Part shown: one piece after another, positions 28,290 to 37,348 of the stretch | Numbering within the stretch: position 1 is the stretch's first letter | Layout of the letters: the number at the start of each line of letters is the position of its first letter | Assembly (NCBI RefSeq): GCF_000875895.1 | Contig: NZ_JXCF01000003.1 | Location: 124,001 to 188,000, forward strand | Direction of reading: 5' to 3' | DNA length: 64,000 nt | Source of the DNA: Staphylococcus gallinarum | Lineage (GTDB): Bacteria > Bacillota > Bacilli > Staphylococcales > Staphylococcaceae | The notes under the pieces: model-generated | Databases searched by the model: none | Told to the model about the DNA's origin: nothing | Seen by the model: only the letters and a program-made list of their open reading frames with translations | Program-made: the position numbers and the translations under genes

Positions 28290-29366
28290 ATGATTCAAGT
28301 TAAAGCACCCGGAAAACTCTATATAGCTGGTGAATATGCGGTTACTGAGCCTGGGTATAAATCTGTACTAATAGCAGTAGATCGATTTGTAACAGCTACG
28401 ATTGAAGAATCTAATGCTGTAGAAGGTACGATCCATTCTAAGACATTACATCATGAACCAGTCACATTTCAAAGAAATCAAGACGAAATTGTAGTCTCTG
28501 ATGTACATGCTGCCAAACAATTAAAATATGTTATTACAGCCATAGAGGTATTTGAACAATATGCCCGTACGAACAATACGAAATTAAAGCATTTTCATTT
28601 GACGATAGATAGTAATTTAGATGATGCAAATGGACATAAATATGGTCTTGGCTCTAGTGCAGCAGTATTAGTTTCTGTGGTAAAAGCTTTAAATGAATTT
28701 TACAATATGCATTTATCAAACTTATTTATATACAAATTGGCAGTTATAGCCAATATGAAATTACAAAATTTAAGTTCATGTGGTGATATTGCGGTAAGTG
28801 TTTATACAGGTTGGTTAGCGTATAGTACATTTGATCATGAATGGGTGTCTCAACAAATCGAAGATACCTCTGTAAATGATGTATTAAAGAAAAACTGGCC
28901 AGGTCTACATATTGAACCATTACAAGCTCCTGAAAACATGGAAGTATTAATTGGTTGGACAGGCTCGCCAGCTTCGTCACCACATTTAGTCAGTGAAGTT
29001 AAAAGATTGAAATCAGATCCAACATTCTACGGTAAATTTTTAGAGCGTTCGCATTTATGTGTAGAAAAATTAATTCATGCCTTTAAGACCAATCATATTA
29101 AAGGTGTTCAACAAATGATTCGTTTAAATCGTGAAATTATTCAATCTATGGATAAAGAAGCAACGATAGACATTGAAACAGCACATTTAAAGATATTGTG
29201 CTCTATTGCTGAAAAGCATGGCGGCGCAGCTAAAACATCAGGTGCTGGTGGTGGAGATTGTGGTATTACAATTATTAAAAATGATATCAATAAACAAGCT
29301 ATATACAAAGAATGGCTCGAAAATGATGTGAAACCGTTAGAATTTAATATTTATAATGGTCAATAA
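28290..29366 (+). CDS. mvaK2: Phosphomevalonate kinase
   Basis: A 358-residue GHMP kinase adding the second phosphate to phosphomevalonate. APGKLYIAGEYAV at residues 6-18 and YGLGSSAAVLVSVV near residue 113 bind ATP; GGAAKTSGAGGGDCGI is the C-terminal motif of the bacterial PMK family. It begins 12 bp after mvaD with AAGGAAGAG upstream. The three genes convert mevalonate to isopentenyl diphosphate. A terminator closes the operon. Confidence 0.95.
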   Translation: MIQVKAPGKLYIAGEYAVTEPGYKSVLIAVDRFVTATIEESNAVEGTIHSKTLHHEPVTFQRNQDEIVVSDVHAAKQLKYVITAIEVFEQYARTNNTKLKHFHLTIDSNLDDANGHKYGLGSSAAVLVSVVKALNEFYNMHLSNLFIYKLAVIANMKLQNLSSCGDIAVSVYTGWLAYSTFDHEWVSQQIEDTSVNDVLKKNWPGLHIEPLQAPENMEVLIGWTGSPASSPHLVSEVKRLKSDPTFYGKFLERSHLCVEKLIHAFKTNHIKGVQQMIRLNREIIQSMDKEATIDIETAHLKILCSIAEKHGGAAKTSGAGGGDCGITIIKNDINKQAIYKEWLENDVKPLEFNIYNGQ

Positions 29367-29372
29367 TAAATG

Positions 29373-29418
29373 AAGACAGCCCATGCTCAAAATTAAGCGT
29401 GGTGTTGTCTTATTTTTA
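29373..29418 (+). terminator. Terminator after the mevalonate operon
   Basis: AAGACA-CATGCT pairs with AGCGTG-TGTCTT with small mismatches, then ATTTTTA. It is a few bases after mvaK2. Confidence 0.75.
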
Positions 29419-29470
29419 TGTGTTATAGCGACTGTTAGTTTATGTGCCTGAAATAAATATTCAAGACTCT

Positions 29471-29595
29471 GGAAAATTTACCTCAAAATGAAAACACAAC
29501 CTTTGCTTGCTATCTATTATCTAAATATCTAAATAGGCTTGTATCGTGGAAGATAAAGGTCTATCATCACCTTTAAGCAAAAGAAAACGCTTACA
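29471..29595 (+). promoter_or_regulatory. Regulatory region of the PTS gene: GGAAAATTTACC and cre-like site
   Basis: AGAAAACGCTTACA (29582-29595) matches the catabolite-responsive element TGWNANCGNTNWCA at all but the first fixed position and lies 22 bp before the gene, in its leader. GGAAAATTTACC (29471-29482) resembles the GGAAAAATTTCC before the RpiR gene at 32106-32117. CcpA repression plus local RpiR control is inferred. Confidence 0.5.
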
Positions 29596-29617
29596 TATAA
29601 TTAGGAGAGTGATGGCT

Positions 29618-31249
29618 ATGAAATTTGGGCAAAATTTTGGAAATGCAATTCGTCGGTTTGGCGGCGCCATGATTGTACCTGTATTATTATTTCCTTTTTT
29701 CGGAATTATTATAGGTATTGCCACGCTATTTAAGAATGAAGCCATTATGGGGCATATGGCAAAGCCTGATAGTCTGTGGTTCCAAATTTGGACATTGATT
29801 GAAAATGGTGGGTGGACAGTATTTGAAAATATTGAATTGATTTTTGTCATTGGTTTACCTATTTCATTGGCAAAAAAGTCAGCTGGACATGCCGTAATGT
29901 CTTCTGTTGTAACTTATATGATGTTTAATTATTTTATCAACAGTATTTTATCGATGTGGGGTAAATCGTTTGGTGTGAATTTTGATGAAAAAGCAGGTGC
30001 CGGAACAGGTTTGACTGAATTAGTTGGCATCAAGACATTAGATACAAATATTATCGGTGCTTTAATCATCTCAGGTATCGCAATTTGGTTACACAATCGT
30101 TATTATGACAAGAAATTACCCGAGTCTATTGGCATATTCCAAGGCTCACCTTTCGTGATTATGAGTGCCTTTTTTGTCATGATACCTCTAGCATTTTTAA
30201 CAAGTTGGGGTTGGCCAATAGTTCAAGGTTGGATTGCTTCTTTGCAAGTATTCTTAGCATCATCAGGTTATGTCGGTGTTTGGTTGTTCCATTTTTTAGA
30301 GCGCATTTTAATACCAACTGGTCTCCATCACTTTATTTACACACCGTTTGAATATGGTCCTGCAGTAGTAAATGGTGGAATCAAATCATACTGGATTTCT
30401 CATTTGAATGATTATTCTAATACGACGCAATCATTGAAAGATATATACCCAGGAGGTGGATTCCTTTTACAAGGCAACATTAAAATGTTTGGCTCCATCG
30501 GTATTGCTCTGGCGATTTATTCAACAGCAAAGCCTGAGAAGAAAAAAGAAGTTGGAGCATTGTTAATTGCAGCAACATTGACAGCGGTGTTTGCAGGTAT
30601 TACAGAACCTTTAGAGTTTACATTTATATTTATTGCACCATTTTTATTCTTAATTCATGCGCTATTAGGTGCCACAATGGTAACGATTATGCACGCCTTT
30701 GGACTTGTCGGTAATTTAGGTGGGGGATTAATCGAAATTGCAGCTACAAATTGGGTGCCATTATTTGGTAATCATTGGAGTATCTATATTGCCCAATTTA
30801 TCATTGGTTTTATCTTTATTTTTATATACTATTTCTTATTCAGATTTATCATACTGAAATTTGATATACCTATGCCAGGTAGAGAAAGTGAAGCATCTAC
30901 AAATACTAAATTGTACACTAAAAAAGATTACCAAGCGTCCAAACAAGATAAAGCGATGCAAGGGACAATGACTACAGAATACGAAGAAAAAGCAGCTGCG
31001 TATTTACAAGGTTTAGGTGGTGTAGATAATATCATTGATGTCACAAATTGTGCTACCAGATTAAGGGTGACCGTGCAAGAACCTAATAAGGTTGAGTCGG
31101 TGGATTATTTTAAAGCAAATGGAGGCGCACATGGCTTAGTTAAAAGTGGCGGCAATGTACAAGTGATAGTTGGCTTGTCAGTACCTCAAGTGCGAGAAGC
31201 TGTTGAGCAAATAATTCATAGACAAACACAATCGACTGAACCACAATAG
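29618..31249 (+). CDS. PTS EIICB permease, alpha-glucoside/maltose type
   Basis: A 543-residue phosphotransferase-system transporter. The EIIC part (residues about 1-420) has roughly ten membrane spans and the signature GITEPLEFTFIFIAPFLF. The EIIB domain at the C-terminus has the phosphorylated cysteine C478 in DVTNCATRLRV. The fold type is that of alpha-glucoside permeases (GlvC/MalX-like). No EIIA domain is present, so phosphate must come from an EIIA encoded elsewhere. ATG 29618 is ten bases after AGGAG; ATG 29612 is another option. It faces the RpiR gene and precedes a sugar-oxidation operon. The exact sugar is unknown. Confidence 0.85.
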   Translation: MKFGQNFGNAIRRFGGAMIVPVLLFPFFGIIIGIATLFKNEAIMGHMAKPDSLWFQIWTLIENGGWTVFENIELIFVIGLPISLAKKSAGHAVMSSVVTYMMFNYFINSILSMWGKSFGVNFDEKAGAGTGLTELVGIKTLDTNIIGALIISGIAIWLHNRYYDKKLPESIGIFQGSPFVIMSAFFVMIPLAFLTSWGWPIVQGWIASLQVFLASSGYVGVWLFHFLERILIPTGLHHFIYTPFEYGPAVVNGGIKSYWISHLNDYSNTTQSLKDIYPGGGFLLQGNIKMFGSIGIALAIYSTAKPEKKKEVGALLIAATLTAVFAGITEPLEFTFIFIAPFLFLIHALLGATMVTIMHAFGLVGNLGGGLIEIAATNWVPLFGNHWSIYIAQFIIGFIFIFIYYFLFRFIILKFDIPMPGRESEASTNTKLYTKKDYQASKQDKAMQGTMTTEYEEKAAAYLQGLGGVDNIIDVTNCATRLRVTVQEPNKVESVDYFKANGGAHGLVKSGGNVQVIVGLSVPQVREAVEQIIHRQTQSTEPQ

Positions 31250-31314
31250 TTTAGCACAGTCGATGTAAATTACATTTAATAATAATTATGAAGCGAACGA
31301 ATGATTTGGATCAA

Positions 31315-32082
31315 TTACCTTGTGTCTGAATTATGTTGAGCGACTTTGTAATTATGGTAAGTTCTAGCAATAAAGTCAAAAACAACATAATATGGCGTGA
31401 AACTATAGTACTCAGTATTATTAAAGAACTGAATAGGCGCACTGTTGACGTAAATATTAAAGGCAGCATTTTTAGCTATATAATTATCGTGTAGTGTGGT
31501 AATGGAGACGTATTTGTAATTTCGAGATTTCAATAGCTGAATAGGCGCCTTTAAATTTTCAGTTTCGCCAGATAATGAGATGATAAATAGTAAATCATCT
31601 TGTGTCATTTGTTGAATGGCTAAGCGAAATTCACTTTCGTCATTGAGTACAATGCCTTTCTTAGAAATTGAGAGCATATGACGTTGTGCTTCTCGAGCAA
31701 CATTTTGTTGTGCCATGCCTGTACCATAAATATAAATAAATGAAGCGGCATCAATAAATTCGTTTAATGGCTGATAATCAAACATTTGCAAGTGCTCAAC
31801 AGTACGTTGGATATCTTCTACTATTGGTGTTGTATTGATAGTATCAGTAGGCGTACTATGATTTTCCATTTTTAAATAAAATTTAAAATCACTATAGCCT
31901 TCAAAACCTAATTTCTTTACGAGTCTATGAATCGTTGAAATAGATGTATGAGTCAGTAGACTTAAATCGTGAATTTTCATAGATGTCATTTCATCGATAT
32001 GCTGATGAATAATACTCATTATATGTAAATCATTTTCAGTTAATTGTTCAAAGTTTTCATTAATCAGATGATCAAGAACCAT
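31315..32082 (-). CDS. RpiR-family transcriptional regulator
   Basis: A 255-residue regulator with an N-terminal HTH_6 domain (MKIHDLSLLTHTSISTIHRL, residues about 36-55) and a C-terminal SIS domain that should sense a sugar phosphate (GTGMAQQNVAREAQ, SLSGETENL). It converges with the PTS gene (65 bp apart) and diverges from the dehydrogenase operon (220 bp). It is the probable regulator of both. Which sugar phosphate it binds would reveal the pathway substrate. Confidence 0.87.
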   Translation of the reverse strand: MVLDHLINENFEQLTENDLHIMSIIHQHIDEMTSMKIHDLSLLTHTSISTIHRLVKKLGFEGYSDFKFYLKMENHSTPTDTINTTPIVEDIQRTVEHLQMFDYQPLNEFIDAASFIYIYGTGMAQQNVAREAQRHMLSISKKGIVLNDESEFRLAIQQMTQDDLLFIISLSGETENLKAPIQLLKSRNYKYVSITTLHDNYIAKNAAFNIYVNSAPIQFFNNTEYYSFTPYYVVFDFIARTYHNYKVAQHNSDTR

Positions 32083-32105
32083 AAATACGATGCCACCTAT
32101 TCGTT

Positions 32106-32121
32106 GGAAAAATTTCCGGAA
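32106..32121. promoter_or_regulatory. Candidate RpiR operator: two overlapping palindromes
   Basis: GGAAA-AA-TTTCC (32106-32117) overlaps TTCCGGAA (32114-32121), about 25 bp upstream of the RpiR gene start. A related sequence precedes the PTS gene. RpiR-type repressors often bind such short TTTC/GAAA dyads. Confidence 0.45.
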
Positions 32122-32254
32122 TTTGAAAATATATTCTAATGTTAATATATAAATTCTAAATACGTCAAACTTATTGGTGAGTTTAAGGTAATAATTTAAT
32201 ATGAAATAAAAGAACCTTTATTTAGTAAACAATTTTAAATTACACGCAATATTT

Positions 32255-32268
32255 TGTAAGCGTTTACT
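32255..32268 (+). promoter_or_regulatory. cre site upstream of the sugar-oxidation operon
   Basis: TGTAAGCGTTTACT matches the catabolite-responsive element except for the last base. It lies 36 bp before the first dehydrogenase gene, so CcpA would block transcription when glucose is present. It shares AAACGCTTACA with the cre before the PTS gene, in inverse orientation. Confidence 0.65.
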
Positions 32269-32303
32269 TTATATAAAAGGAATAATGATAAGGGGATGAG
32301 TGT

Positions 32304-33389
32304 ATGAAGTTGAACATAGGAATCATTGGTTGTGGTGGTATAGCTAATGGCAAACATTTACCTAGTTTAGAGAAGATTTCAGAAGCTTCTTTAGTAGCGT
32401 TTTGTGATATTGATAAAGCAAAAGCGCAGTTAGCTGCCGAAACATATGGAAGTGATGATTCAAAGGTATATGAAGACTATCGTGATTTATTGGCGGATAA
32501 GACGATAGATATAGTTCATATTTGTACGCCAAATAATACGCATAAATCCATCACAGTGGATGCTTTAAATGCTGGAAAGCATGTCATGTGTGAAAAACCA
32601 ATGGCCAAGACTACAGATGAAGCACGTGAAATGATAAACGCAGCAAAACGTAATAAGAAAAAATTAACAATTGGTTATCAAAATAGATTTCGTGGTGATA
32701 GTCAATATTTACGTAAAGTTACTCAACGAGGTGACCTAGGTGAAATTTACTTCAGTAAAGCACATGCAATACGTAGACGTGCTGTACCAACATGGGGAGT
32801 ATTCCTTGATGAAGAGAAACAAGGTGGAGGTCCATTAATTGATATCGGAACACATGCCTTAGATTTAACACTATGGATGATGGATAATTATGAGCCAGAA
32901 TCTGTCATGGGTTCTACGTTTCATAAGTTAGGACAGCAAGAAAATGCTGCTAATGCATGGGGATCATGGGATCCAAAACAGTTTAATGTTGAAGATTCTG
33001 CATTTGGATTTATAAAAATGAAAAATGGCGCGACAATCATTTTAGAATCTAGTTGGGCGCTTAACTCTCTTGAAGTAGATGAAGCGAAATGTTCATTATC
33101 AGGTACTCAAGGTGGTGCCGATATGAAAGATGGGCTACGTATTCATGGTGAAGACTTAGGCACACTCTATACATCTCAAATTGAAATTGATAATCCTGGG
33201 GTGGATTTCTTTGATAGTGAGTCAATTGACGAAGCTGAAGAAGAGGCGCGAGCATGGGTGCAGTGTATTATCGATGATACAGAACCTATTGTTAAACCTG
33301 AAGAAGCGTTGGTAGTGACGCAAATATTAGAAGCAATTTATCACTCTGCAAAGACTGGCAAGGCGGTATATCTTAATCAAGATAAATAG
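32304..33389 (+). CDS. Gfo/Idh/MocA-family dehydrogenase, first copy
   Basis: A 361-residue NAD(P)-dependent oxidoreductase. IGIIGCGGIANGKHLP (residues 5-20) is the dinucleotide loop, CEKPM (E97, K98, P99) carries the catalytic lysine, and D180-x3-H184 in LIDIGTHALDL forms the rest of the site. It also has RRRAVPTWGVF, shared with the second dehydrogenase at 34141. Such enzymes oxidise sugars or glycosides, often at C3. First gene of a four-gene operon with gaps of 10-30 bp. Confidence 0.88.
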   Translation: MKLNIGIIGCGGIANGKHLPSLEKISEASLVAFCDIDKAKAQLAAETYGSDDSKVYEDYRDLLADKTIDIVHICTPNNTHKSITVDALNAGKHVMCEKPMAKTTDEAREMINAAKRNKKKLTIGYQNRFRGDSQYLRKVTQRGDLGEIYFSKAHAIRRRAVPTWGVFLDEEKQGGGPLIDIGTHALDLTLWMMDNYEPESVMGSTFHKLGQQENAANAWGSWDPKQFNVEDSAFGFIKMKNGATIILESSWALNSLEVDEAKCSLSGTQGGADMKDGLRIHGEDLGTLYTSQIEIDNPGVDFFDSESIDEAEEEARAWVQCIIDDTEPIVKPEEALVVTQILEAIYHSAKTGKAVYLNQDK

Positions 33390-33402
33390 GGGGTATTAAT
33401 TT

Positions 33403-34119
33403 ATGAATATTACAATTTGGAATGAATATAGACATGAACAAGAGAATGAAACAATTAAGCAAATCTATCCAGATGGTATTCATCAAGTGATTGCTGATTG
33501 CCTAAGTTCAGAACACAATGTGTCAACTGCTACGTTAGACGAACCCGAACATGGTTTAACGGATGAGCGTCTCAATAAGACTGATGTCCTTATTTGGTGG
33601 GGACATAAAGCCCATGATGAAGTCAATGATGAAGTAGTAGAAAAGGTTAGACAACGTGTGTTACAAGGTATGGGGCTTATTGTATTGCATTCTGGACATT
33701 TTTCTAAAATTTTCAAATCATTGATGGGCACGTCTTGTGATTTAAAGTGGCGCGAAAGTGATGATAAAGAACGCTTATGGGTAGTAGATCCAACACATCC
33801 AATTACGGAATCATTACCGAGTTATATTGAATTAACACAAGAAGAAATGTATGGTGAGCATTTTGATATTCCAACACCTGATGAGACGATATTTATTAGC
33901 TGGTTTGAAGGTGGGGAAGTATTCAGAAGTGGTGTGACCTATAAGAGAGGTAAAGGTAAAGTCTTTTACTTTAGACCTGGTCATGAAAGTTATCCAACGT
34001 ATTATCACCCACAAATTCAACAAGTCATAAAAAATGGAGTGAACTGGGCGCGTCCAATTGAAACACCTACACCTGAATATGGTAATGCACGACCATTAGA
34101 GACAATCAAGAAAAAATAA
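33403..34119 (+). CDS. ThuA-like (trehalose utilisation) protein
   Basis: A 238-residue protein of the ThuA family with a class I glutamine-amidotransferase-like fold. [20 protein letters not shown] and [21 protein letters not shown] contain the conserved histidines. In rhizobia ThuA works with the dehydrogenase ThuB in trehalose, sucrose and maltitol use through 3-keto intermediates; its exact reaction is unsettled. Here it lies between two Gfo/Idh/MocA dehydrogenase genes, 13 bp after the first. Confidence 0.85.
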   Translation: MNITIWNEYRHEQENETIKQIYPDGIHQVIADCLSSEHNVSTATLDEPEHGLTDERLNKTDVLIWWGHKAHDEVNDEVVEKVRQRVLQGMGLIVLHSGHFSKIFKSLMGTSCDLKWRESDDKERLWVVDPTHPITESLPSYIELTQEEMYGEHFDIPTPDETIFISWFEGGEVFRSGVTYKRGKGKVFYFRPGHESYPTYYHPQIQQVIKNGVNWARPIETPTPEYGNARPLETIKKK

Positions 34120-34140
34120 TGTAATGAGAGGAGCGTCCCT

Positions 34141-35181
34141 ATGTCTAAATTAACGATAGGTGTGATTGGTTGTGGTGGAATTGCGCGAGACAGGCATTTG
34201 CCGACACTAAAAGCACTGAGCGATGATGTTACAATTACCGCTGTACAGGACATCAATATGGAAGTGGCGAAAGCTGTAGCTGATGAATTTGAAATCAAAC
34301 ATATTGTAACAGATTATCAGGCACTGTTTCCCTTGGTTGATGCAATCATGATATGTACACCCAATAAGTTTCATGCGGAAATTGCTATAGCGGCTTTAGA
34401 TGCAGGTGTTCATGTCTTTTGTGAAAAACCTATGGCGATGAATCAACATGAATGTCAACAAATGATTGATGCAAAAAATCGTTCTGGTAAATGTTTAGCT
34501 ATTGGTTATCACTATCGTTTTACGGATGCTGCACAAACAGCTAAACAAGCAATTGAGGAAGGTGTAGTAGGAGATCCATTGGTAACGAGAGTTCAGGCGT
34601 TGAGACGTAGAAAGGTACCTGGATGGGGAGTCTTCACCAATAAAGCACTACAAGGTGGTGGTAGCTTGATTGACTATGGCTGTCATTTATTAGACTTGTC
34701 ACTTTGGTTATTAAACGACATAGCGCCTGTAGAAGTAATTGGTAAAACATATAATCGTTTAAGTCAAAATCCATCCCAAATTAATGATTGGGGACCGTTT
34801 GACTATGAACAATTTGAAGTTGACGACCATGTTACAAGTTACATCACATTTGAAGATGGTTCATCAATGCAATTTGAATGTTCTTGGTCTGCTAATATCA
34901 AAGAAGATACGAGAATGTTAAGTATTTCTGGAGCTAACGGTGGGATTAACTTATATCCATTTGAAATTTATCAACCGCGCTTTGGTACATTCTTTGTAGA
35001 ACAAGCCACAGCTGAGCATGATGAACAAATAGCGGCACAACGGCAGACACGTAATTTCATACGTAGTTGTTTGGGCCAAGAAACGTTAGTTGTTCAACCT
35101 GAGCAAGCTCAAATGATTAACAAATTGATTGATGCGATTTATCGCAGTGACGCAGAAGGAAAGAGTATACGACTAAATTAA
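34141..35181 (+). CDS. Gfo/Idh/MocA-family dehydrogenase, second copy
   Basis: A 346-residue NAD(P)-dependent oxidoreductase homologous to the first copy but divergent. GVIGCGGIARDRHLP is the nucleotide loop, CEKPMA (E95, K96) and D178-x3-H182 form the catalytic set, and RRRKVPGWGVF is the shared signature. I remember similar proteins in the S. aureus SA0210-SA0211 region, next to an ABC sugar transporter rather than a PTS. The ribosome binding site GAGAGGAG is 15 bp before the start. Confidence 0.88.
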   Translation: MSKLTIGVIGCGGIARDRHLPTLKALSDDVTITAVQDINMEVAKAVADEFEIKHIVTDYQALFPLVDAIMICTPNKFHAEIAIAALDAGVHVFCEKPMAMNQHECQQMIDAKNRSGKCLAIGYHYRFTDAAQTAKQAIEEGVVGDPLVTRVQALRRRKVPGWGVFTNKALQGGGSLIDYGCHLLDLSLWLLNDIAPVEVIGKTYNRLSQNPSQINDWGPFDYEQFEVDDHVTSYITFEDGSSMQFECSWSANIKEDTRMLSISGANGGINLYPFEIYQPRFGTFFVEQATAEHDEQIAAQRQTRNFIRSCLGQETLVVQPEQAQMINKLIDAIYRSDAEGKSIRLN

Positions 35182-35200
35182 TTAGGGTGGAGTGATTATA

Positions 35201-36169
35201 ATGAAAGTAGGTATTTTTTCAGTTCTATTTCAAGATAAATCATTTGAAGAAATGTTGGACTATGTAGCTAATGCAGGTGTCGAAATGATTGAGATTGGGA
35301 CAGGTGGTAATCCGGGCAACCAATTTTGCCCACTTGATGAATTGTTAAATGATGAACAGGCAAGAAAGGCATATTTAAATAAAATAACAAGTCGTGGTTT
35401 GGAGATTAGTGCGTTAAGTTGTCATAATAATCCGATTTCCCCTAACCAACAAGAAGCGGATACCGCGCATGATACGTTATATAAAACAATCAAATTAGCC
35501 GCACTGTTAGATGTTCCGGTGGTGAATACATTCTCAGGGATTGCTGGTGCTGATGATGAAGCGAAACATCCTAATTGGCCTGTAACACCATGGCCAACAG
35601 TATATTCTGAAATTTATGACTGGCAATGGCATGAAAAACTCATTCCATATTGGAAAGAAGTTGCAAATTATGCAGCATCGCAAAATGTGAAGATAGGTAT
35701 AGAATTACATGCTGGATTCTTAGTACATACACCTTATACTTTACTGAAACTAAGAGAGGCAACTGGGGACGCGATAGGTGCGAATTTAGATCCTAGTCAT
35801 CTATGGTGGCAAGGTATTGATCCTATAGCAGCCATTAAAATCCTTGGACAAGCAAATGCGATACATCACTTTCATGCTAAAGATACGTATATTGATCAAG
35901 ATAATGTCAATATGTACGGATTAACAGATATGCAGCCATACGCTAATGTGCAGACTAGAGCTTGGACTTTCCGAACTGTCGGTTATGGTCACAATCCACA
36001 TGAATGGGGAGAAATGATTAGTGCATTACGTATGAATGGTTACGATTATGTGATGAGTATAGAACACGAAGATCCAATTATGTCGATAGAAGAAGGTTTT
36101 AATAAAGCTGTTCAAAATTTAAAATCAGTCAATATTACACAACCAGCACCAGATTTATGGTGGACGTAA
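35201..36169 (+). CDS. Sugar phosphate isomerase/epimerase-fold enzyme
   Basis: A 322-residue TIM-barrel protein of the AP-endonuclease-2/xylose isomerase superfamily. The metal tetrad is visible as E in GIELHAGF, D in NLDPSHLWW, H in HFHAKDT and E in SIEHEDP. Members act as isomerases, epimerases or, in 3-keto-glycoside pathways, lyases. The start is ATG 35201 (GGGTGGAGTG upstream); an in-frame GTG at 35192 overlaps that site. Last gene of the operon, followed by a terminator. Confidence 0.87.
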   Translation: MKVGIFSVLFQDKSFEEMLDYVANAGVEMIEIGTGGNPGNQFCPLDELLNDEQARKAYLNKITSRGLEISALSCHNNPISPNQQEADTAHDTLYKTIKLAALLDVPVVNTFSGIAGADDEAKHPNWPVTPWPTVYSEIYDWQWHEKLIPYWKEVANYAASQNVKIGIELHAGFLVHTPYTLLKLREATGDAIGANLDPSHLWWQGIDPIAAIKILGQANAIHHFHAKDTYIDQDNVNMYGLTDMQPYANVQTRAWTFRTVGYGHNPHEWGEMISALRMNGYDYVMSIEHEDPIMSIEEGFNKAVQNLKSVNITQPAPDLWWT

Positions 36170-36214
36170 AATGTATTATTGCTCAATCTGTCAATCTATT
36201 AATTAAATTATCAT

Positions 36215-36253
36215 AAAAGCAATCGGTAATAAGAAAATATCGATTGCTTTTAT
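36215..36253 (+). terminator. Terminator after the sugar-oxidation operon
   Basis: AAAAGCAATCG pairs exactly with CGATTGCTTTT around a 15-base loop. It marks the right end of the block at 29471-36253. The following 280 bp to 36535 are AT-rich without a visible gene. Confidence 0.85.
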
Positions 36254-36534
36254 GCGTATTGCAACGCATAGTATGTAAATAAGGCGTACTACTTATGAAA
36301 TATTAAGAAATGATAGTAAAGCTAGGAGTATGAAACGTTAAAGATTAATAATGTAATTATGACATCATAGAATTAAAGCTTGAATTTTTCACCAAAAAGA
36401 GTAAAATAATTAGAGTTGTAAATAGCGTGTATGATTGTTGAGCGTATGCTACGTTTAACGGTAAAATAAATAATAACTAGCAATTGTTGTAAAGTTACAT
36501 CAAAGTAAATCTTAGGAGAAAGGTGAGGGCGGAA

Positions 36535-36882
36535 ATGCAAAATAAATTTTTAATTTGTGATGATTGCCAAGGTGTTAATTGTAAATCATTAGAAAAAAAA
36601 TTAACTAAGTTAGATCCAGACGCTGAAATTGAAATAGGTTGTCAGTCCTATTGTGGTCCGGGTAGAAGAAAGACGTTTGCCTTTGTAAACAACCGACCTT
36701 TAGCAGCCTTAACCGAAGATGAACTTATGGAAAAGGTTACGAAACAATTGCAAAAGCCAAGGGATCCTGAAGAAGAAGAACGTTTGAGATTGCGCAATGA
36801 AGAGCGTAAACTCCGTAAAGAAGAACAAGACCGAAAATTAAAGGAAAAATTGGCTCAACGCAAAGCGAAAAGTAAGCAATAG
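36535..36882 (+). CDS. DUF1450 family protein
   Basis: A 115-residue protein. The first 65 residues match DUF1450 ([33 protein letters not shown]), with five cysteines that suggest a metal or redox role. The rest is a highly charged helix of Glu, Lys and Arg likely to form a coiled coil. ATG 36535 follows GGTGAGGG; an upstream GTG at 36523 is also open. Function unknown; it stands alone between two terminators. Confidence 0.82.
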   Translation: MQNKFLICDDCQGVNCKSLEKKLTKLDPDAEIEIGCQSYCGPGRRKTFAFVNNRPLAALTEDELMEKVTKQLQKPRDPEEEERLRLRNEERKLRKEEQDRKLKEKLAQRKAKSKQ

Positions 36883-37002
36883 CAGTACGATGCTGAAAAG
36901 TAATTTGAGTCAAATTGTTATTGCAGAATATAAAATATTCAAGAACTACGTTAAAATTGAACTTTTCATAAAAATAACTGAATAACCTAATTCTTAACTA
37001 TA

Positions 37003-37096
37003 TAGTTTCTAAATTAGACAGAGATTCACTGTGAATCGGTGTTACTAAACTACCGTATTTTATTGTTGAATCATGCTAATTAGAAACTATTTTTTT
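37003..37096 (+). ncRNA. Branched RNA element ending in a T-run
   Basis: TAGTTTCTAAATTAG (37003-37017) pairs with CTAATTAGAAACTA (37076-37089) with one bulge, and TTTTTTT follows. Enclosed are a hairpin GATTCA-CTG-TGAATC (37023-37037) and a smaller CGGT/ACCG hairpin. It lies 120 bp after the DUF1450 gene and 250 bp before the aldo/keto reductase. It could be a terminator, small RNA or leader element. The rest of 36883-37348 shows nothing. Confidence 0.5.
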
Positions 37097-37348
37097 AGGG
37101 ACATGGTATAAAATTTCAGTGCCTCATAATATTTGCATACATTATAAATAACATATAAAACATGTCAGCTTTGTAAGCAGTTTATTTTAATATTGGTCAT
37201 TATTCATGCTAAGTTTTAACTAGCGTATATATTTAACATGCCTTTTACTAATAATGTGATTGAGAAAAGGATGTATAGAAATATGAGAATCAGTGAATGT
37301 ATACCGCAACAAATTGTAATGACATTTAAGATGAGGAGTGGGTAACAT

